64,000 nucleotides of DNA from Paracidovorax wautersii (GCF_031453675.1 NZ_JAVIZX010000001.1:310001-374000); one strand, 5' to 3'; positions 45,105 through 55,761 are shown, counted from the first letter of the stretch. Notes: a model not told the origin generated them from the sequence alone. Numbers and translations are program-made.

Positions 45105-47243
45105 ATGACGTCCCCCGCACGCCACCTCTTCGTCACCACCGCCCTGCCCTACGCCAATGGCAACTTCCACATCGGCCACATCATGGAGTACATCCAGGCC
45201 GACATCTGGGTGCGGTTCCAGCGCATGCAGGGCAACGCGGTGAACTTCGTGGGTGCGGACGACACCCACGGCGCGCCCATCATGATCGCCGCCGAAAAGG
45301 CCGGCAAGACGCCCCAGCAGTTCGTGGCCGGCATCGCCGCCGGGCGCAAGCAGTACCTGGACGGCTTCCACATCAGCTTCGACAACTGGCACAGCACCGA
45401 CGCGCCCGAGAACCACGAACTGGCCCGCCAGATCTACCGCGACCTGCGCGACAGCGTCGACGGCAGCCTGATCGAGGTGCGCACCATCGAGCAGTTCTTC
45501 GACCCCGAGAAGAACATGTTCCTGCCCGACCGCTACATCAAGGGCGAGTGCCCCAAGTGCCACGCCAAGGACCAGTACGGCGACAACTGCGAGGTCTGCG
45601 GCACGGTCTACGCCCCCACCGACCTGATCAACCCGTTCTCGGCCCTGTCCGGCGCCAAGCCCGAGCTGAAGGCCTCCGAGCACTTCTTCTTCAAGCTGTC
45701 CGATCCGCGCTGCGTGGCGTTCCTGGAGCGCTGGACGCAGGACGGCAAGCTGCAGCCCGAAGTGGCCAACAAGATCAAGGAATGGTTCACCGTCCGTACC
45801 AACCCGGACGGCACCACCAGCGAAGGCCTGGGCGACTGGGACATCAGCCGCGACGCGCCTTACTTCGGCATCGAGATTCCCGACGCACCGGGCAAGTACT
45901 TCTACGTGTGGCTCGATGCGCCCGTGGGCTACCTGGCCTCGCTCAAGAACTGGTTCAGTCAATCGGCAACAGGGGGCGGCCCCAAGGCCGCGCATGGCGA
46001 CACACGCAGCTTCGATGAATACATCGCCGCGCCCGACACCGAGCAGTACCACTTCATCGGCAAGGACATCGTTACCTTCCACACGCTGTTCTGGCCCGCC
46101 ATGCTGCACTTCAGCGGCCGCAAGACGCCCAACAACGTCTTCGTGCACGGCTTCCTCACCGTGAACAACGGCGAGAAGATGAGCAAGAGCCGCGGCACCG
46201 GCCTGGACCCGCTCAAGTACCTGAGCCTGGGCATGAATGCCGAATGGCTGCGCTACTACCTGGCCGCCAAGCTCAGCGCACGCAACGAAGACATCGACTT
46301 CAACGCCGAGGACTTCATGCTGCGCGTGAACAGCGACCTGATCGGCAAGTACGTCAACATCGCCAGCCGCGCGGCGGGCTTCCTGACCAAGCGCTTCGGT
46401 GGCCAGCTGACCCGCGACTTCGGCGCCACCGGCGGCGCGCTGCTGGCCGAGATCCGCGGCGCGAGCGACGCCATCGCCGCCCTGTACGAAGCGCGCGAAT
46501 ACAGCAAGGCCACGCGCGAGATCATGCTGCTGGCCGACAAGGTGAATGCCTATGTCGACCAGAACAAGCCCTGGGACCTGGCCAAGGACGCCGCCAACAA
46601 CGAGGCCCTGCACCAGGTGTGCTCGGTGCTCATCAACACCTTCGCCGCGCTCACGCGCTACCTGGCGCCGGTGCTGCCGGGCCTGGCCCGGTCGGTGGAG
46701 CAATTCCTGGGCGTGGACCTGCAGCGCTGGAACGTAGCCGGCGACGTGCAGGCCATCCAGCCCTACCAGCACCTGATGCAGCGCGTGGCGCCCGAGCAGC
46801 TTGAAGCCTTGTTCGAGCCCCCAGCGCAGGCAGCACAAGCGCCAGCAGCTACCGAAACAGGAGCAGAAGCAGGCAGCGCCCCGGGCGGCGAAGAGCTGGC
46901 GCCCACGATCACCATCGACGACTTCACCAAGATCGACCTGCGCATCGCGCTGATCGTGAACTGCGAAGCCGTGGAGGGCTCGACAAAGCTGCTGCGCCTG
47001 ACGCTGGACGTGGGCGAAGGCCGCCACCGCAACGTCTTCAGCGGCATCGCCAGCGCCTACCAGCCCGCCGACCTGATCGGCAAGCACACGGTGATGGTCG
47101 CCAACCTGGCGCCGCGCAAGATGAAGTTCGGCGTCAGCGAAGGCATGGTGCTGGCCGCCAGCCATGGCGACGAGAAGGCCCAGCCGGGCATCTACGTGCT
47201 CAACCCCTGGCCCGGCGCCACGCCCGGCATGCGCGTGCGCTGA
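45105..47243 (+). CDS. metG: methionyl-tRNA synthetase
   Basis: 712 residues. Class I signature HIGH at 22-25, zinc-binding CPKC/CEVC pairs (residues ~150-168), KMSKS at 358-362, the anticodon-binding helical domain, and a C-terminal tRNA-binding (Trbp111-like) domain from ~600 ([20 protein letters not shown]). The linker between the last two domains (573-587) is encoded by a decayed R1 repeat. It charges tRNA-Met. A strong terminator follows within 10 bp. Confidence 0.98.
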   Translation: MTSPARHLFVTTALPYANGNFHIGHIMEYIQADIWVRFQRMQGNAVNFVGADDTHGAPIMIAAEKAGKTPQQFVAGIAAGRKQYLDGFHISFDNWHSTDAPENHELARQIYRDLRDSVDGSLIEVRTIEQFFDPEKNMFLPDRYIKGECPKCHAKDQYGDNCEVCGTVYAPTDLINPFSALSGAKPELKASEHFFFKLSDPRCVAFLERWTQDGKLQPEVANKIKEWFTVRTNPDGTTSEGLGDWDISRDAPYFGIEIPDAPGKYFYVWLDAPVGYLASLKNWFSQSATGGGPKAAHGDTRSFDEYIAAPDTEQYHFIGKDIVTFHTLFWPAMLHFSGRKTPNNVFVHGFLTVNNGEKMSKSRGTGLDPLKYLSLGMNAEWLRYYLAAKLSARNEDIDFNAEDFMLRVNSDLIGKYVNIASRAAGFLTKRFGGQLTRDFGATGGALLAEIRGASDAIAALYEAREYSKATREIMLLADKVNAYVDQNKPWDLAKDAANNEALHQVCSVLINTFAALTRYLAPVLPGLARSVEQFLGVDLQRWNVAGDVQAIQPYQHLMQRVAPEQLEALFEPPAQAAQAPAATETGAEAGSAPGGEELAPTITIDDFTKIDLRIALIVNCEAVEGSTKLLRLTLDVGEGRHRNVFSGIASAYQPADLIGKHTVMVANLAPRKMKFGVSEGMVLAASHGDEKAQPGIYVLNPWPGATPGMRVR
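46822..46862 (+). repeat. decayed R1 repeat within the metG linker
   Basis: CAGCGCAGGCAGCACAAGCG followed by CCAGCAGCTACCGAAACAGG matches R1 at both outer blocks (CAGCGC, CAAGCGCCAGCAGCTA). It encodes the Ala/Gln-rich linker ahead of the tRNA-binding domain and keeps the frame open. Confidence 0.5.
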
Positions 47244-47253
47244 ACAGCATTGC

Positions 47254-47291
47254 CCCATGAAAAAAGGCCCCTCGGGGCCTTTTTTCATGGG
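47254..47291. terminator. bidirectional rho-independent terminator after metG
   Basis: An 18-bp perfect stem, CCCATGAAAAAAGGCCCC (47254-47271) with its complement (47274-47291), closes on a 2-base loop. The A-run and T-run inside the stem provide a U-tract in both directions, so it serves metG and the convergent YitT-family gene. Confidence 0.9.
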
Positions 47292-47297
47292 CTGCGA

Positions 47298-47921
47298 TCA
47301 ATGCCCCACATACCGGCCGGGCCGGTGGCTGATCCACAGGAACCCGCTCATCACCACCACGGCCAGCACCGAGTACGCCACGCGGTCGAAAGGCACGATG
47401 AACAGCGCCAGCAGCACCACCACGCAGTCGATGGCCATCTGCACCTTCCCGGCGCGGATGCCGTAGCGCTGCTGCAGGTACAGCGAGAGAATGGTGGCGC
47501 CGCCGAGGCTGGACTTGTGGCGCGCCAGGAAAAGGCAGCCCGTGCCCAGCAGCAGCCCGCCCAGGATGGCGGCGAACAGCGGGTTGAGGTAGTCCACATG
47601 CATGACGTGCGGGAACAGCTCGGTCAGCACCGACAGCAGCGCGACGGACAGGAAGGTCTTGACCGTGAACTCCCGCCCCATGCGCGTCCAGGCGAACCAG
47701 TAGAACGGCAGGTTGATGAGAAAGAACAGCTTGCCGAACGACACATCGGTCACGTAGTGCAGCAGGAAGGCGATGCCCGCCGTGCTGCCGATGAGCAGCC
47801 CCGCCTGCCCGAACAGCATGAGCGCCATGGCGACGAACAGCGTGCCGGCGAAGAGGGCCTGGGCGTCCTCGTAATGGCCGTGGCGCAGCGAGGGTAGCGG
47901 GGTGTCGGTGGGCGGTGGCAT
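47298..47921 (-). CDS. YitT family membrane protein
   Basis: 207 residues with about five hydrophobic helices: ALFAGTLFVAMALMLFGQAG, GLLIGSTAGIAFLLHYVT, LFFLINLPFYWFAW, ILGGLLLGTGCLFLARHKSS and VVVLLALFIVPFDRV. The GSTAGIAFLLHY and SSLGGATIL blocks match the YitT/DUF161 family, whose function is unknown. It lacks the C-terminal DUF2179 domain found in some members. Confidence 0.85.
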   Translation of the reverse strand: MPPPTDTPLPSLRHGHYEDAQALFAGTLFVAMALMLFGQAGLLIGSTAGIAFLLHYVTDVSFGKLFFLINLPFYWFAWTRMGREFTVKTFLSVALLSVLTELFPHVMHVDYLNPLFAAILGGLLLGTGCLFLARHKSSLGGATILSLYLQQRYGIRAGKVQMAIDCVVVLLALFIVPFDRVAYSVLAVVVMSGFLWISHRPGRYVGH

Positions 47922-48021
47922 GGGGGCGACAAAAAGGGGTGGGGCAGTCTATGCCGCATGCAAGCCCCGCGCCAGCTCGCGCGTACCGCGCCGTGGCTCT
48001 ACAGCAGCGCGTCAGCGCCCG

Positions 48022-48522
48022 TCAGCGCCCATCGCGCATCTCGACGGTGCTGCCGCTGCGCAGCACCCGCCCTTGTGCGTCGAAGGTCGCGGTGAAGACC
48101 ATGGGCTGGGTGCCGCCGTCGTTCCAGCGCCAGTCCCAGTCGGTCTCGCCCTTGCGCTCATAGGTCGTCTGCTTCATGGGCTGGCCCAGGCGGCGGCGGA
48201 CCTCTTCCTGGGGCATGCCGGGCACGATCTGCGCGAACTGGTGCGGCGCCAGCACCTGGCGCAGCGCGGCCATGCGGCCGTCCGGGCCGATGGTGATCAT
48301 GTAGTTCTGGTGGCCGGCCGGCTGGCGGTTGTATTCGAAGGTCCGGGCGCCGCCCGGCTCGTCCCACACCCGATCGGGCTCCCCGAAGCGCGCGCGCACG
48401 TCGGCCTCGGTCGAGGTGCCTTCTTCCAGTTCAGCGATGCGCTGCTGATCGCAGCCGGCCAGCAGCGCGAGCAGCGTGAGCGCCGCGGCGCCAGCGGTTT
48501 TCTTCCAGTAGCGACTGACCAT
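48022..48522 (-). CDS. BamE/SmpA-like outer-membrane lipoprotein
   Basis: 166 residues. The signal AAALTLLALLAGC ends in lipobox LAGC. Two related segments, IAELEEGTSTEADVRARFGEPDRVW and IVPGMPQEEVRRRLGQPMKQT, are repeats of the SmpA/OmlA fold, so this is a tandem-domain member rather than true BamE. Such proteins sit at the inner face of the outer membrane and bind other envelope proteins. The partner is not known. A MITE-like element lies 10 bp upstream of its start. Confidence 0.78.
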   Translation of the reverse strand: MVSRYWKKTAGAAALTLLALLAGCDQQRIAELEEGTSTEADVRARFGEPDRVWDEPGGARTFEYNRQPAGHQNYMITIGPDGRMAALRQVLAPHQFAQIVPGMPQEEVRRRLGQPMKQTTYERKGETDWDWRWNDGGTQPMVFTATFDAQGRVLRSGSTVEMRDGR

Positions 48523-48945
48523 GCCTTCCCCTTAGAACGTGTTTACGATCTCCCTGGGGCCGCGCAGCGGCGTTTGCGGGAGGGGATGCAAGGCGCGGTG
48601 CGCTGCCAATAGCTCGGCTATTGGCAAGCGCCGCAACGCCGCAGACCGCCCGCAAACGCCACTGCCCGAAGGGTTGGAGCGAAATCGGGCGATTGAACGC
48701 CTCGAATGCTTGCATGGGCACGAGCCCATGCGGCGCATCCGAAGCGTCCACTCATTCCGATTGCGCTCCAACGCGACCCCTGCGAGATCGTAAACACGTT
48801 CTTAGAGCGTGTGCGGGCGATCACGCAGAATTGCGTCAGGACCGCACTCTAGTGCAGCTGCGGCGGGCCGAAACCCCACCGCCCCGACTTGCGCCGCGCC
48901 AGCCCGTAAAATCGCCGGTTCCCACAGAGCACGCCCTTAGCGACC
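48523..48945. other. intergenic region with MITE-like element
   Basis: 423 bp between the BamE-like gene and the DUF3460 gene. 48532-48804 is the MITE-like element with its target duplication. The remaining ~140 bp before 48946 should hold the promoter of the DUF3460-scpA unit. No further gene was recognised. Confidence 0.55.
48532..48804. mobile_element. 267-bp MITE-like element with 18-bp perfect inverted ends and TTA target duplication
   Basis: The ends are GAACGTGTTTACGATCTC (48535-48552) and its perfect complement (48784-48801); similarity continues to about 30 bp with three mismatches. TTA occurs directly outside both ends (48532-48534, 48802-48804), as expected for a 3-bp target duplication. 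Inside are a TGCCAATAGC/GCTATTGGCA hairpin (48602-48624) and paired GGCGTTTGCGGG/CCCGCAAACGCC arms. There is no transposase gene. Likely a non-autonomous element mobilised in trans, perhaps by an IS5-type enzyme. Confidence 0.75.
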
Positions 48946-49149
48946 ATGTCCTTCTTCCGCCGCCCCGACTACCAGTCCGACACCACGCAGTTCATCAACA
49001 AGCTGAAGGAGCAGCGCCCCGAGTTGGACGCCCAGCAGCAGGCCGGCCGCGCCCTGCTGTGGGACAAGAATGTCGACCACAGCGCCTGGAAGGAATACGA
49101 CGAGGCGCGCATCTCGCAGCAGCCTTACGTCTACCAGACGCGATCCTGA
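48946..49149 (+). CDS. DUF3460 family protein
   Basis: 67 residues: SFFRRPDYQSDTTQFINKLK, then RALLWDKNVD and ISQQPYVYQT match the DUF3460 family, small cytoplasmic proteins restricted to betaproteobacteria. It lies just upstream of scpA, the usual arrangement. No function is known. An R1 repeat fills the gap to scpA. Confidence 0.85.
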   Translation: MSFFRRPDYQSDTTQFINKLKEQRPELDAQQQAGRALLWDKNVDHSAWKEYDEARISQQPYVYQTRS

Positions 49150-49160
49150 AGTTTTTTGAT

Positions 49161-49215
49161 CAAAATGGCCGCCATCGCTTACCAGCAAAGCGCAAGCAGC
49201 TATTAAAACAATAGC
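49161..49215 (+). repeat. R1 palindromic repeat before scpA
   Basis: CAAAATGGCCGCCATCGCTT, then ACCAGCAAAGCGCAAGCAGC and TATTAAAACAATAGC. A full R1 copy ending 3 bp before the scpA ATG (AATAGCATCATGG). The same end sequence precedes the start codon at 56777. Confidence 0.8.
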
Positions 49216-49218
49216 ATC

Positions 49219-50079
49219 ATGGCTGCCACCGAGGCCCTCCACGCCGACGGCGATCACGCCCCGCCCGCCGACGCGGGCGGCCTGCCCAACGTCATCGACC
49301 AGGTGGCGTTGGCGCGCCTGTACGGCGAGCCGCTGTTCGCCCTGCCGAACGACCTCTACATCCCGCCGGACGCGCTGGAGGTCTTCCTGGAGGCCTTCGA
49401 GGGGCCGCTCGATCTGCTGCTGTACCTGATCCGCAAGCAGAACTTCAACATCCTCGACATTCCCATGGTGGGCGTCACGCGCCAGTACCTGGCGTACGTG
49501 GAAGAGATCCGCAGCCGCAACCTGGAGCTGGCGGCCGAGTACCTGCTGATGGCGGCTATGCTCATCGAGATCAAGTCCCGCATGCTGCTGCCGCCCAAGA
49601 AGCAGGAGGGCGGCGAAGAGGCCGAGGACCCGCGTGCAGAGCTGGTGCGCCGCCTGCTGGAGTACGAGCAGATGAAGCTGGCTGCCGCGCGCCTGGGCCA
49701 GATGCCGCAGTACGGGCGCGACTTCCTCAAGGCGCAGGTCTACATCGAGCAGAGCCTGCAGCCGCGCTTTCCGGACGTGCACGTGCTCGACCTGCAGGAG
49801 GCCTGGCGCGACATCCTCAAGCGCGCCAAGCTCGTGCAGCACCACCGCATCACGCGCGAGGAACTCTCGGTGCGCGAATACATGAGCCACGTGCTCAAGA
49901 CACTGCAGGGCCAGCGCTTCGTGGAGTTCGAAGACCTGTTCAACCCCGAGAACGGCAGCACCGTGCTGGTGGTGACCTTCATCGCGCTGCTGGAGCTGGC
50001 CAAGGAGACGCTGATCGAGATCACCCAGGCAGAGGCCTTCGCACCGATCTATGTCCGCCTCGCCTATACACCGGCATAA
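49219..50079 (+). CDS. scpA: segregation and condensation protein A
   Basis: 286 residues. The kleisin-like ScpA pattern is clear: FEGPLDLLLYLIRKQNFNILDIPM near residue 60, EYLLMAAMLIEIKSRMLLPPK, and the C-terminal winged helix with VTFIALLELAKETLIEITQAEAFAPIYVRL. ScpA bridges SMC heads with ScpB in chromosome condensation. The start lies 3 bp after an R1 repeat that leaves no classical Shine-Dalgarno sequence. An R2 repeat follows the stop. Confidence 0.95.
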   Translation: MAATEALHADGDHAPPADAGGLPNVIDQVALARLYGEPLFALPNDLYIPPDALEVFLEAFEGPLDLLLYLIRKQNFNILDIPMVGVTRQYLAYVEEIRSRNLELAAEYLLMAAMLIEIKSRMLLPPKKQEGGEEAEDPRAELVRRLLEYEQMKLAAARLGQMPQYGRDFLKAQVYIEQSLQPRFPDVHVLDLQEAWRDILKRAKLVQHHRITREELSVREYMSHVLKTLQGQRFVEFEDLFNPENGSTVLVVTFIALLELAKETLIEITQAEAFAPIYVRLAYTPA

Positions 50080-50080
50080 C

Positions 50081-50158
50081 ACCCCCTGAGCGGCTGCGCC
50101 GCTTCCCCCTCTCTCGCTGCGCGGGAGGGGGACGCCACCGGTGGCCTGGCAAAGCCAG
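50081..50158 (+). repeat. R2 hairpin repeat behind scpA
   Basis: ACCCCCTGAGCGGCTGCGCC, then GCTTCCCCCTCTCTCGCTGC and GCGGGAGGGGGACGCC. It starts 2 bp after the scpA stop and matches the copies at 26206 and 37689 in the same orientation relative to the upstream gene. Confidence 0.75.
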
Positions 50159-50217
50159 TTCCACGGTGGCCCTGGCAAGGGAGCGCGCCCCTGGGTACGG
50201 CAACGGACACCACTTTC

Positions 50218-51813
50218 ATGGCACCCCACGACTTCGACGTTCTCATCATCGGCAGCGGCCTGGCCGGCCTGAGCGCGGCGCTGCATCTGGCCTCCACGCA
50301 CCGGGTGGCGGTGGTCACCAAGCGCCAGCTGCACGACGGCGCCAGCGGCTGGGCGCAGGGCGGCATCGCCGCGGTGCTGGCCGAAGGCGACTGCGTGGAC
50401 GACCACGTGCAGGACACCCTGGTGGCCGGCGCGGGCCTGTGCGACCTGGCGGCCACGCGCTTCGTGGTGGAGAACGCGCCCGACGCCATCCGCTGGCTGC
50501 AGCAGCTGGGCGTGCCCTTCTCGCTGGATGAAGCCGGCGGCGGGCTGCACCTCACGCGCGAAGGCGGCCACGGCGCGCGCCGCATCGTGCACGCGGCGGA
50601 CGCCACCGGCGCGGCCGTGCAGCGCACGCTGATCGACACCGTGCGCGCCACGCCCGGCATCACCTTGTTCGAGCAGCACACGCTGGTGGACGTCATCACG
50701 GCCGGCAAGCGGGGCCTGAAGACGGCGGGCGGCAGCGACCGCTGCCTGGGCGCCTACGTGCTGGACGAGGCCGCCGACGAGGTGCTGACCTTCCGCGCGC
50801 CGCACACCCTCCTGGCGACGGGGGGCGCGGGCAAGGTGTATCTCTACACCACCAATCCCGACACCGCCACGGGCGACGGCATCGCCGCCGCCTGGCGCGC
50901 CGGCTGCCGCGTGGCCAACCTGGAGTTCATCCAGTTCCACCCGACCTGCCTGTACCACCCGCATGCCAAGTCCTTCCTCATCAGCGAGGCGGTGCGCGGC
51001 GAAGGCGGGCAGCTCCAGCTCCCCGACGGCGCGCGCTTCATGCCGCGCCACGACGAACGCGCCGAACTCGCCCCGCGCGACATCGTGGCCCGCGCCATCG
51101 ACTTCGAGATGAAGACCCACGGCCTGGACTGCGTGCACCTGGACATCTCGCACCAGAGCCCGGCGTTCCTGCAGGAGCATTTCCCCAACATCCTGGCGCG
51201 CTGCGCCGAGTTGGGCATCGACATCACGAAGGAGCCCATTCCCGTGGTGCCCGCCGCGCACTACACCTGCGGCGGCGTGCTGACCGACCTGGCCGGCCGC
51301 ACCGATCTGCCCGGCCTCTACGCCATTGGCGAGACGGCCTGCACCGGCCTGCACGGCGCCAACCGGCTGGCCAGCAACTCGCTGGTCGAGTGCATGGTGT
51401 TCGCCCGCGCCGCTGCGCAGCACATCGCCGCCGCCACACCGCAGCCCGTGCCCGCCCTGCCCGCCTGGGACGACAGCCGCGTGACCGATGCCGACGAATG
51501 CGTCGTCATCTCCCACAACTGGGACGAGCTGCGCCGCTTCATGTGGGATTACGTGGGCATCGTGCGCACCGACAAGCGCCTGGAGCGCGCCGCCCACCGC
51601 ATCGCGCTGCTGCAGGCCGAGATCGCCGAGTTCTACGCGAACTTCCATGTTTCGCGCGACCTGCTGGAGCTGCGTAACCTGGTGCAGGTGGCCGAGCTCA
51701 TCGTGCGCTCGGCCCAGATGCGCCACGAAAGCCGCGGCCTGCACTACAGCCGCGACTGGCCCGAGCGCGCGGCGCCGGCCGCGCCCACCATCCTTGTACC
51801 CGCGGCGCGCTGA
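50218..51813 (+). CDS. nadB: L-aspartate oxidase
   Basis: 531 residues. NadB is the FAD enzyme oxidising aspartate to iminoaspartate, the first step of NAD synthesis. FAD motif [18 protein letters not shown] near the start, [13 protein letters not shown], and the flavoprotein active-site block [21 protein letters not shown] with [15 protein letters not shown]. The C-terminal helical domain is complete. The partner enzymes NadA and NadC are encoded near 60000. Confidence 0.97.
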   Translation: MAPHDFDVLIIGSGLAGLSAALHLASTHRVAVVTKRQLHDGASGWAQGGIAAVLAEGDCVDDHVQDTLVAGAGLCDLAATRFVVENAPDAIRWLQQLGVPFSLDEAGGGLHLTREGGHGARRIVHAADATGAAVQRTLIDTVRATPGITLFEQHTLVDVITAGKRGLKTAGGSDRCLGAYVLDEAADEVLTFRAPHTLLATGGAGKVYLYTTNPDTATGDGIAAAWRAGCRVANLEFIQFHPTCLYHPHAKSFLISEAVRGEGGQLQLPDGARFMPRHDERAELAPRDIVARAIDFEMKTHGLDCVHLDISHQSPAFLQEHFPNILARCAELGIDITKEPIPVVPAAHYTCGGVLTDLAGRTDLPGLYAIGETACTGLHGANRLASNSLVECMVFARAAAQHIAAATPQPVPALPAWDDSRVTDADECVVISHNWDELRRFMWDYVGIVRTDKRLERAAHRIALLQAEIAEFYANFHVSRDLLELRNLVQVAELIVRSAQMRHESRGLHYSRDWPERAAPAAPTILVPAAR

Positions 51814-51834
51814 GTGCGCCCCGCCCTGACGCCC

Positions 51835-53205
51835 ATGACGATGACCCCCGACGACTCCCTTGCCCGCCGCAGCCTCGCCAGCGTCTGGCACCCCTGCACG
51901 CAGATGAAACGCCATGAGGCCGAGCCGCCTGTGGCCATTGCGGGGGCCCAGGGCCCCTGGCTGTACGGCACCGACGGGCGCCGCTACCTGGACGGCATCA
52001 GCTCCTGGTGGGTCAATCTCTTCGGCCACGGGCACCCTCACATCCAGGCGGCCCTGGCGGACCAGCTGGCGCGGCTGGACCACGTGATGCTGGCCGGCTT
52101 CACGCATGCGCCGGTGGTGGAGCTGTCCGAGCGGCTGGCCGCGCTCACCGGCCTGGGCCATGCCTTCTACGGCAGCGACGGCGCCGCCGCGACCGAAATC
52201 GCGCTGAAGATGAGCGCCCACTACTGGCGCAACCAGGGCCGGCCCGCCAAGTGCCGCTTCGTGGGCCTGGCGGGCGGCTACCACGGCGAAACCGTGGGTG
52301 CCCTGGCCGTGACCGACATCCCCATCTTCCGCGAGGCCTACGCGCCCCTGGTGCGCCTGGGCAGCGTGGTGCCCAGCCCCGATGCGCGCGGCGCCCAGCC
52401 CGGCGAGAGCGCGGCCGACGTGGCCCGCCGCGCCGCGGCCGCGCTGGGCGACTGGCTGGCGGAGCACCACGCCACCACGGCCGCGCTGATCCTGGAGCCG
52501 CTGGTGCAGTGCGCCGCGGGCATGGCCATGCACGACCCCGAGTTCCTGCGGCAGGCCCGTGCGCTGTGCGACCGCTATGAGGTCCACCTGGTGGCCGACG
52601 AGATCGCCGTGGGCTTCGGCCGCACCGGCACGATGTTCGCGCACCAGCAGGCCGGCATCCGGCCCGACTTCATCTGCCTGTCCAAGGGCCTCACCGGCGG
52701 CACGCTGCCGCTGTCGGCCGTGCTCACCACGGACGCGGTCTACGCGGCCTTCTACGACGACGACATCGCGCGGGGCTTCCTGCACTCGCACTCCTACACC
52801 GGCAACCCGCTGGCCTGCCGCGCGGCCCTGGCCACGCTGGAGCTGTTCGAGTCCACCGGCGCGCTCGCGGCCAACGTGCAGCGGGCGGCGGCCATCGACG
52901 CCGCCTGCGCGCCGCTGTCGCGCCACCCGCGCGTGCGCCACGCACGGCGGCTGGGCATGGTCTGGGCCTGGGACGTGGAGACCACCCTGCCCGACTTCGC
53001 CCGCCGCTACCACCGCCAGGCCCTGGCCCGCGGCCTGCTGCTGCGCCCCATCGGCAACACGCTCTACGCCATGCCACCCTACGTACTCGACGATTCCGAA
53101 ATAGACCACCTGGCCACGCAGGCCCTGGCCGCCCTGGAGGCCACGCTGGCCGAGGAGCCGGCGGACCACGCCGCGGCCCACCGCCCGGAAAAGGTCGTGC
53201 CATGA
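51835..53205 (+). CDS. bioA: adenosylmethionine-8-amino-7-oxononanoate aminotransferase
   Basis: BioA makes 7,8-diaminopelargonic acid in biotin synthesis, using S-adenosylmethionine as amino donor. 456 residues from the ATG at 51835; a GTG at 51814 is in frame but less likely. Seen: [43 protein letters not shown] and the PLP lysine (Lys284) in [13 protein letters not shown]. It overlaps bioD by 4 bp, starting the bioA-bioD-bioF-queE unit. Confidence 0.96.
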   Translation: MTMTPDDSLARRSLASVWHPCTQMKRHEAEPPVAIAGAQGPWLYGTDGRRYLDGISSWWVNLFGHGHPHIQAALADQLARLDHVMLAGFTHAPVVELSERLAALTGLGHAFYGSDGAAATEIALKMSAHYWRNQGRPAKCRFVGLAGGYHGETVGALAVTDIPIFREAYAPLVRLGSVVPSPDARGAQPGESAADVARRAAAALGDWLAEHHATTAALILEPLVQCAAGMAMHDPEFLRQARALCDRYEVHLVADEIAVGFGRTGTMFAHQQAGIRPDFICLSKGLTGGTLPLSAVLTTDAVYAAFYDDDIARGFLHSHSYTGNPLACRAALATLELFESTGALAANVQRAAAIDAACAPLSRHPRVRHARRLGMVWAWDVETTLPDFARRYHRQALARGLLLRPIGNTLYAMPPYVLDDSEIDHLATQALAALEATLAEEPADHAAAHRPEKVVP

Positions 53206-53882
53206 GCTGGGGCTGTTTCATCACCGGCACCGACACCGGCGTGGGCAAGAGCCTGGCCAGCGCCGCGCTGCTGCACGCCCTGGCGCGACACCACGCCCGC
53301 GTGGTGGGCATGAAGCCCATCGCGGCCGGGGCGGAGATCGTCGCAGGCCAACTGGCCAACGAAGACGCCCTGGCCCTGCGCGCCGCCTCCACCATCACCG
53401 TGCCGCCGGAACTCGACAACCCCGTGCTGCTGCCCGACCCGCTCTCGCCGCACATCGCCGCGCAGCGGGCCGGGGTGGCGATCGACGTGGACGCCATCGC
53501 CCGCAGCTACCGGCAGCTGGCGCTGCAGGCCGACGCCATCGTCGTCGAGGGCGCGGGCGGCTGGCACGTGCCGCTGTCCGACACCGCCACCGGCGCCGAC
53601 CTGGCGCACGCCCTGGGCCTGCCCGTCATCCTGGTCGTGGGCCTGCGGCTGGGCTGCCTGAACCATGCGGCGCTGACGGCCGAGAGCATCCGCGCGCGCG
53701 GGCTCACGCTGGCCGGCTGGGTCGCCAACCGGGTCGATCCCCGCATGCTGGCCCCCGAGGACAACATCGCCTGGCTGCGCCAGCACCTGCGCGCGCCCCT
53801 GCTGGCCGAGCTGCCGCACCAGCCCCACCCCGACGCACGCGCCCTGGCGGCCTGCTACCACCTGCCCCCCGAATGGACATGA
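53202..53882 (+). CDS. bioD: dethiobiotin synthetase
   Basis: 226 residues. BioD closes the ureido ring of dethiobiotin with CO2 and ATP. P-loop [20 protein letters not shown], the substrate block [10 protein letters not shown], and [14 protein letters not shown] are all present. It overlaps bioA (ATGA) and bioF (10 bp), giving a tightly coupled operon. Confidence 0.96.
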   Translation: MSWGCFITGTDTGVGKSLASAALLHALARHHARVVGMKPIAAGAEIVAGQLANEDALALRAASTITVPPELDNPVLLPDPLSPHIAAQRAGVAIDVDAIARSYRQLALQADAIVVEGAGGWHVPLSDTATGADLAHALGLPVILVVGLRLGCLNHAALTAESIRARGLTLAGWVANRVDPRMLAPEDNIAWLRQHLRAPLLAELPHQPHPDARALAACYHLPPEWT

Positions 53883-55126
53883 CCTCCCCACCGCAACCGC
53901 CGGCCACGGGCTCCTGGCTCGACGAGTTCCCGGCCCGCATCGCCGCGCTGGACGCCGCCCACCTGCGCCGGCGCCGGCGCACCGTGCGCCCCTTGCAGGG
54001 CGCCCACCTGGAGGTGGACGGCCAGCCCATGCTGGCGTTCTGCAGCAACGACTACCTGGGCCTGGCAGGCCACCCCGCACTGGCCGACGCGGCCTGCGCG
54101 GGCGCACGCGAGTTCGGGGTCGGCTCCGGCGGCTCGCCCCTGGTGAGCGGCCACAGCCAGGCCAACGCCGCGCTGGAGGAAGACCTCGCGCGCTTCGTGC
54201 AACTGCCCCGGGCGCTGTACTTCTACGCCGGCTTCCCGACCAATGCCGGCATCGTGCCGGCCCTGGTGGGCGCTGGCGACGCGCTGTTCTCCGATGCGCT
54301 CAACCATGCCTGCCTGATCGACGGCGCGCGCCTGTCGCGCGCCACCATCCACCGCTACGAACACGCCGACCTGGCCGCGCTCGAAGGCCTGCTGGCCGCC
54401 AGCCCCGCACGCCGCAAGCTCGTGGTCACCGATGCGGTGTTCAGCATGGACGGCGATGTGGTGGACATCCCGGCGCTGGTGGCCCTGTGCGAGCGCTACG
54501 ACGCCCTGCTGCTGCTCGACGACGCCCACGGCTTCGGCGTGCTGGGCCCGCAGGGCCGCGGCGCCCTGGCCGAAGCGGGGCTGACCGGCGCCGGCGCATC
54601 GCCGCGCGTGCTCTACATGGCCACGCTGGGCAAGGCGGCGGGAGCCGCCGGGGCCTTCGTCGCCGGCAGCGATGTGCTCGTCGAGTGGCTGGTGCAGAAG
54701 ACGCGCAGCTACATCTTCGCCACCGCAGCGCCCGCGCTGCTGGCGCGCACGCTGCAGGCCAGCCTGGGGCTCATCGAACGCGGCGATGCGCTGCGCGACC
54801 ATCTCAACGCCCGCATCGCGCAACTGCGCAGCGGCCTGGCCCCCCTGGTGCACGGCACGCACTGGGCGCTGGTGCCCTCGCGCACCGCCGTGCAGGCTCT
54901 GCTCATCGGTGCCAACGACGAGGCCCTGGCCGCCATGGAGGCGCTGCGCGCCCGCGGCCTGTGGGTGCCGGCGATCCGCCCGCCCACGGTGCCGGAAGGC
55001 ACGGCGCGCCTGCGCATCGCCCTGTCGGCCGCGCACACCGAGGCCGACGTGGACCGGCTGCTGGACGCCCTGGCCGCGCTGGCCCCGGCGCGCACGGCGG
55101 CACTAGAAGGGGAGCTGGCGGCATGA
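53873..55126 (+). CDS. bioF: 8-amino-7-oxononanoate synthase
   Basis: 417 residues. BioF condenses pimeloyl-ACP/CoA with alanine. Family blocks: [56 protein letters not shown] and the PLP lysine (Lys254) in [15 protein letters not shown]. Another ATG at 53879 is possible. Its stop overlaps the queE start. The window order A-D-F leaves bioB elsewhere. Confidence 0.96.
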   Translation: MDMTSPPQPPATGSWLDEFPARIAALDAAHLRRRRRTVRPLQGAHLEVDGQPMLAFCSNDYLGLAGHPALADAACAGAREFGVGSGGSPLVSGHSQANAALEEDLARFVQLPRALYFYAGFPTNAGIVPALVGAGDALFSDALNHACLIDGARLSRATIHRYEHADLAALEGLLAASPARRKLVVTDAVFSMDGDVVDIPALVALCERYDALLLLDDAHGFGVLGPQGRGALAEAGLTGAGASPRVLYMATLGKAAGAAGAFVAGSDVLVEWLVQKTRSYIFATAAPALLARTLQASLGLIERGDALRDHLNARIAQLRSGLAPLVHGTHWALVPSRTAVQALLIGANDEALAAMEALRARGLWVPAIRPPTVPEGTARLRIALSAAHTEADVDRLLDALAALAPARTAALEGELAA

Positions 55127-55761
55127 GCTACAGCGTCAAGGAAATCTTCTACACCCTGCAAGGCGAAGGCGGCCAGGCCGGCACGCCCGCCGTGTTCTGC
55201 CGCTTTGCCGGCTGCAACCTCTGGAGCGGCCGCGAGCAGGACCGTGCGACGGCCGTCTGCCGCTTCTGCGATACCGACTTCGTCGGCACCGACGGCACGC
55301 TGGGCGGCAAGTTCAGCGCCGCCGACGCCCTGGCCGACCAGATCGCCGCGCAGTGGCCCGCGAACGATGCGCAGCACCGTCTGGTGGTGCTGACCGGCGG
55401 CGAACCGCTGCTGCAGGTCGATGCGGCGCTGATCGACGCGCTGCACGCGCGGCGCTTTCGCATCGCCGTGGAAAGCAACGGCACCGTGGCGGCGCCCGCC
55501 GGCATCGACTGGCTGTGCATCAGCCCCAAGGCCGGCGCGGACTGGGTGCAGCGCGCGGGGCAGGAGCTCAAGCTGGTCTGGCCGCAGCCGGGTTTCGACC
55601 TGGCGGCGCTGGAAGCGAAGACGCAGTTCATCCACCGCTTCCTGCAGCCCATGGACGGGCCGGCGCAGGCCGAGAACACGGCGCTGTGCATCGAGGCCTG
55701 CCTGCAGCGCCCGGCCTGGCGGCTGAGCTTGCAGACCCACAAGCTCACCGGCATCCGCTAG
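55123..55761 (+). CDS. queE: 7-carboxy-7-deazaguanine synthase
   Basis: 212 residues from the ATG at 55123, overlapping the bioF stop. A radical-SAM enzyme of queuosine synthesis that rearranges carboxytetrahydropterin. The cluster motif is Cys31-x14-Cys46-x2-Cys49, longer than the canonical CxxxCxxC as is usual for QueE of this type. [19 protein letters not shown] at the N-terminus and TGGEPLLQ are also typical. Its placement in the biotin operon is unusual in pathway terms; queD follows 153 bp downstream. Confidence 0.94.
   Translation: MSYSVKEIFYTLQGEGGQAGTPAVFCRFAGCNLWSGREQDRATAVCRFCDTDFVGTDGTLGGKFSAADALADQIAAQWPANDAQHRLVVLTGGEPLLQVDAALIDALHARRFRIAVESNGTVAAPAGIDWLCISPKAGADWVQRAGQELKLVWPQPGFDLAALEAKTQFIHRFLQPMDGPAQAENTALCIEACLQRPAWRLSLQTHKLTGIR

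Noticed and set aside
44109-47288. A 1059-residue minus-strand protein containing the ParA-like domain
   Set aside because: Only the last 236 residues are real; the upstream part is antisense to metG, and the P-loop N-terminus MASLNFIGGEKGG fixes the start at 44819.
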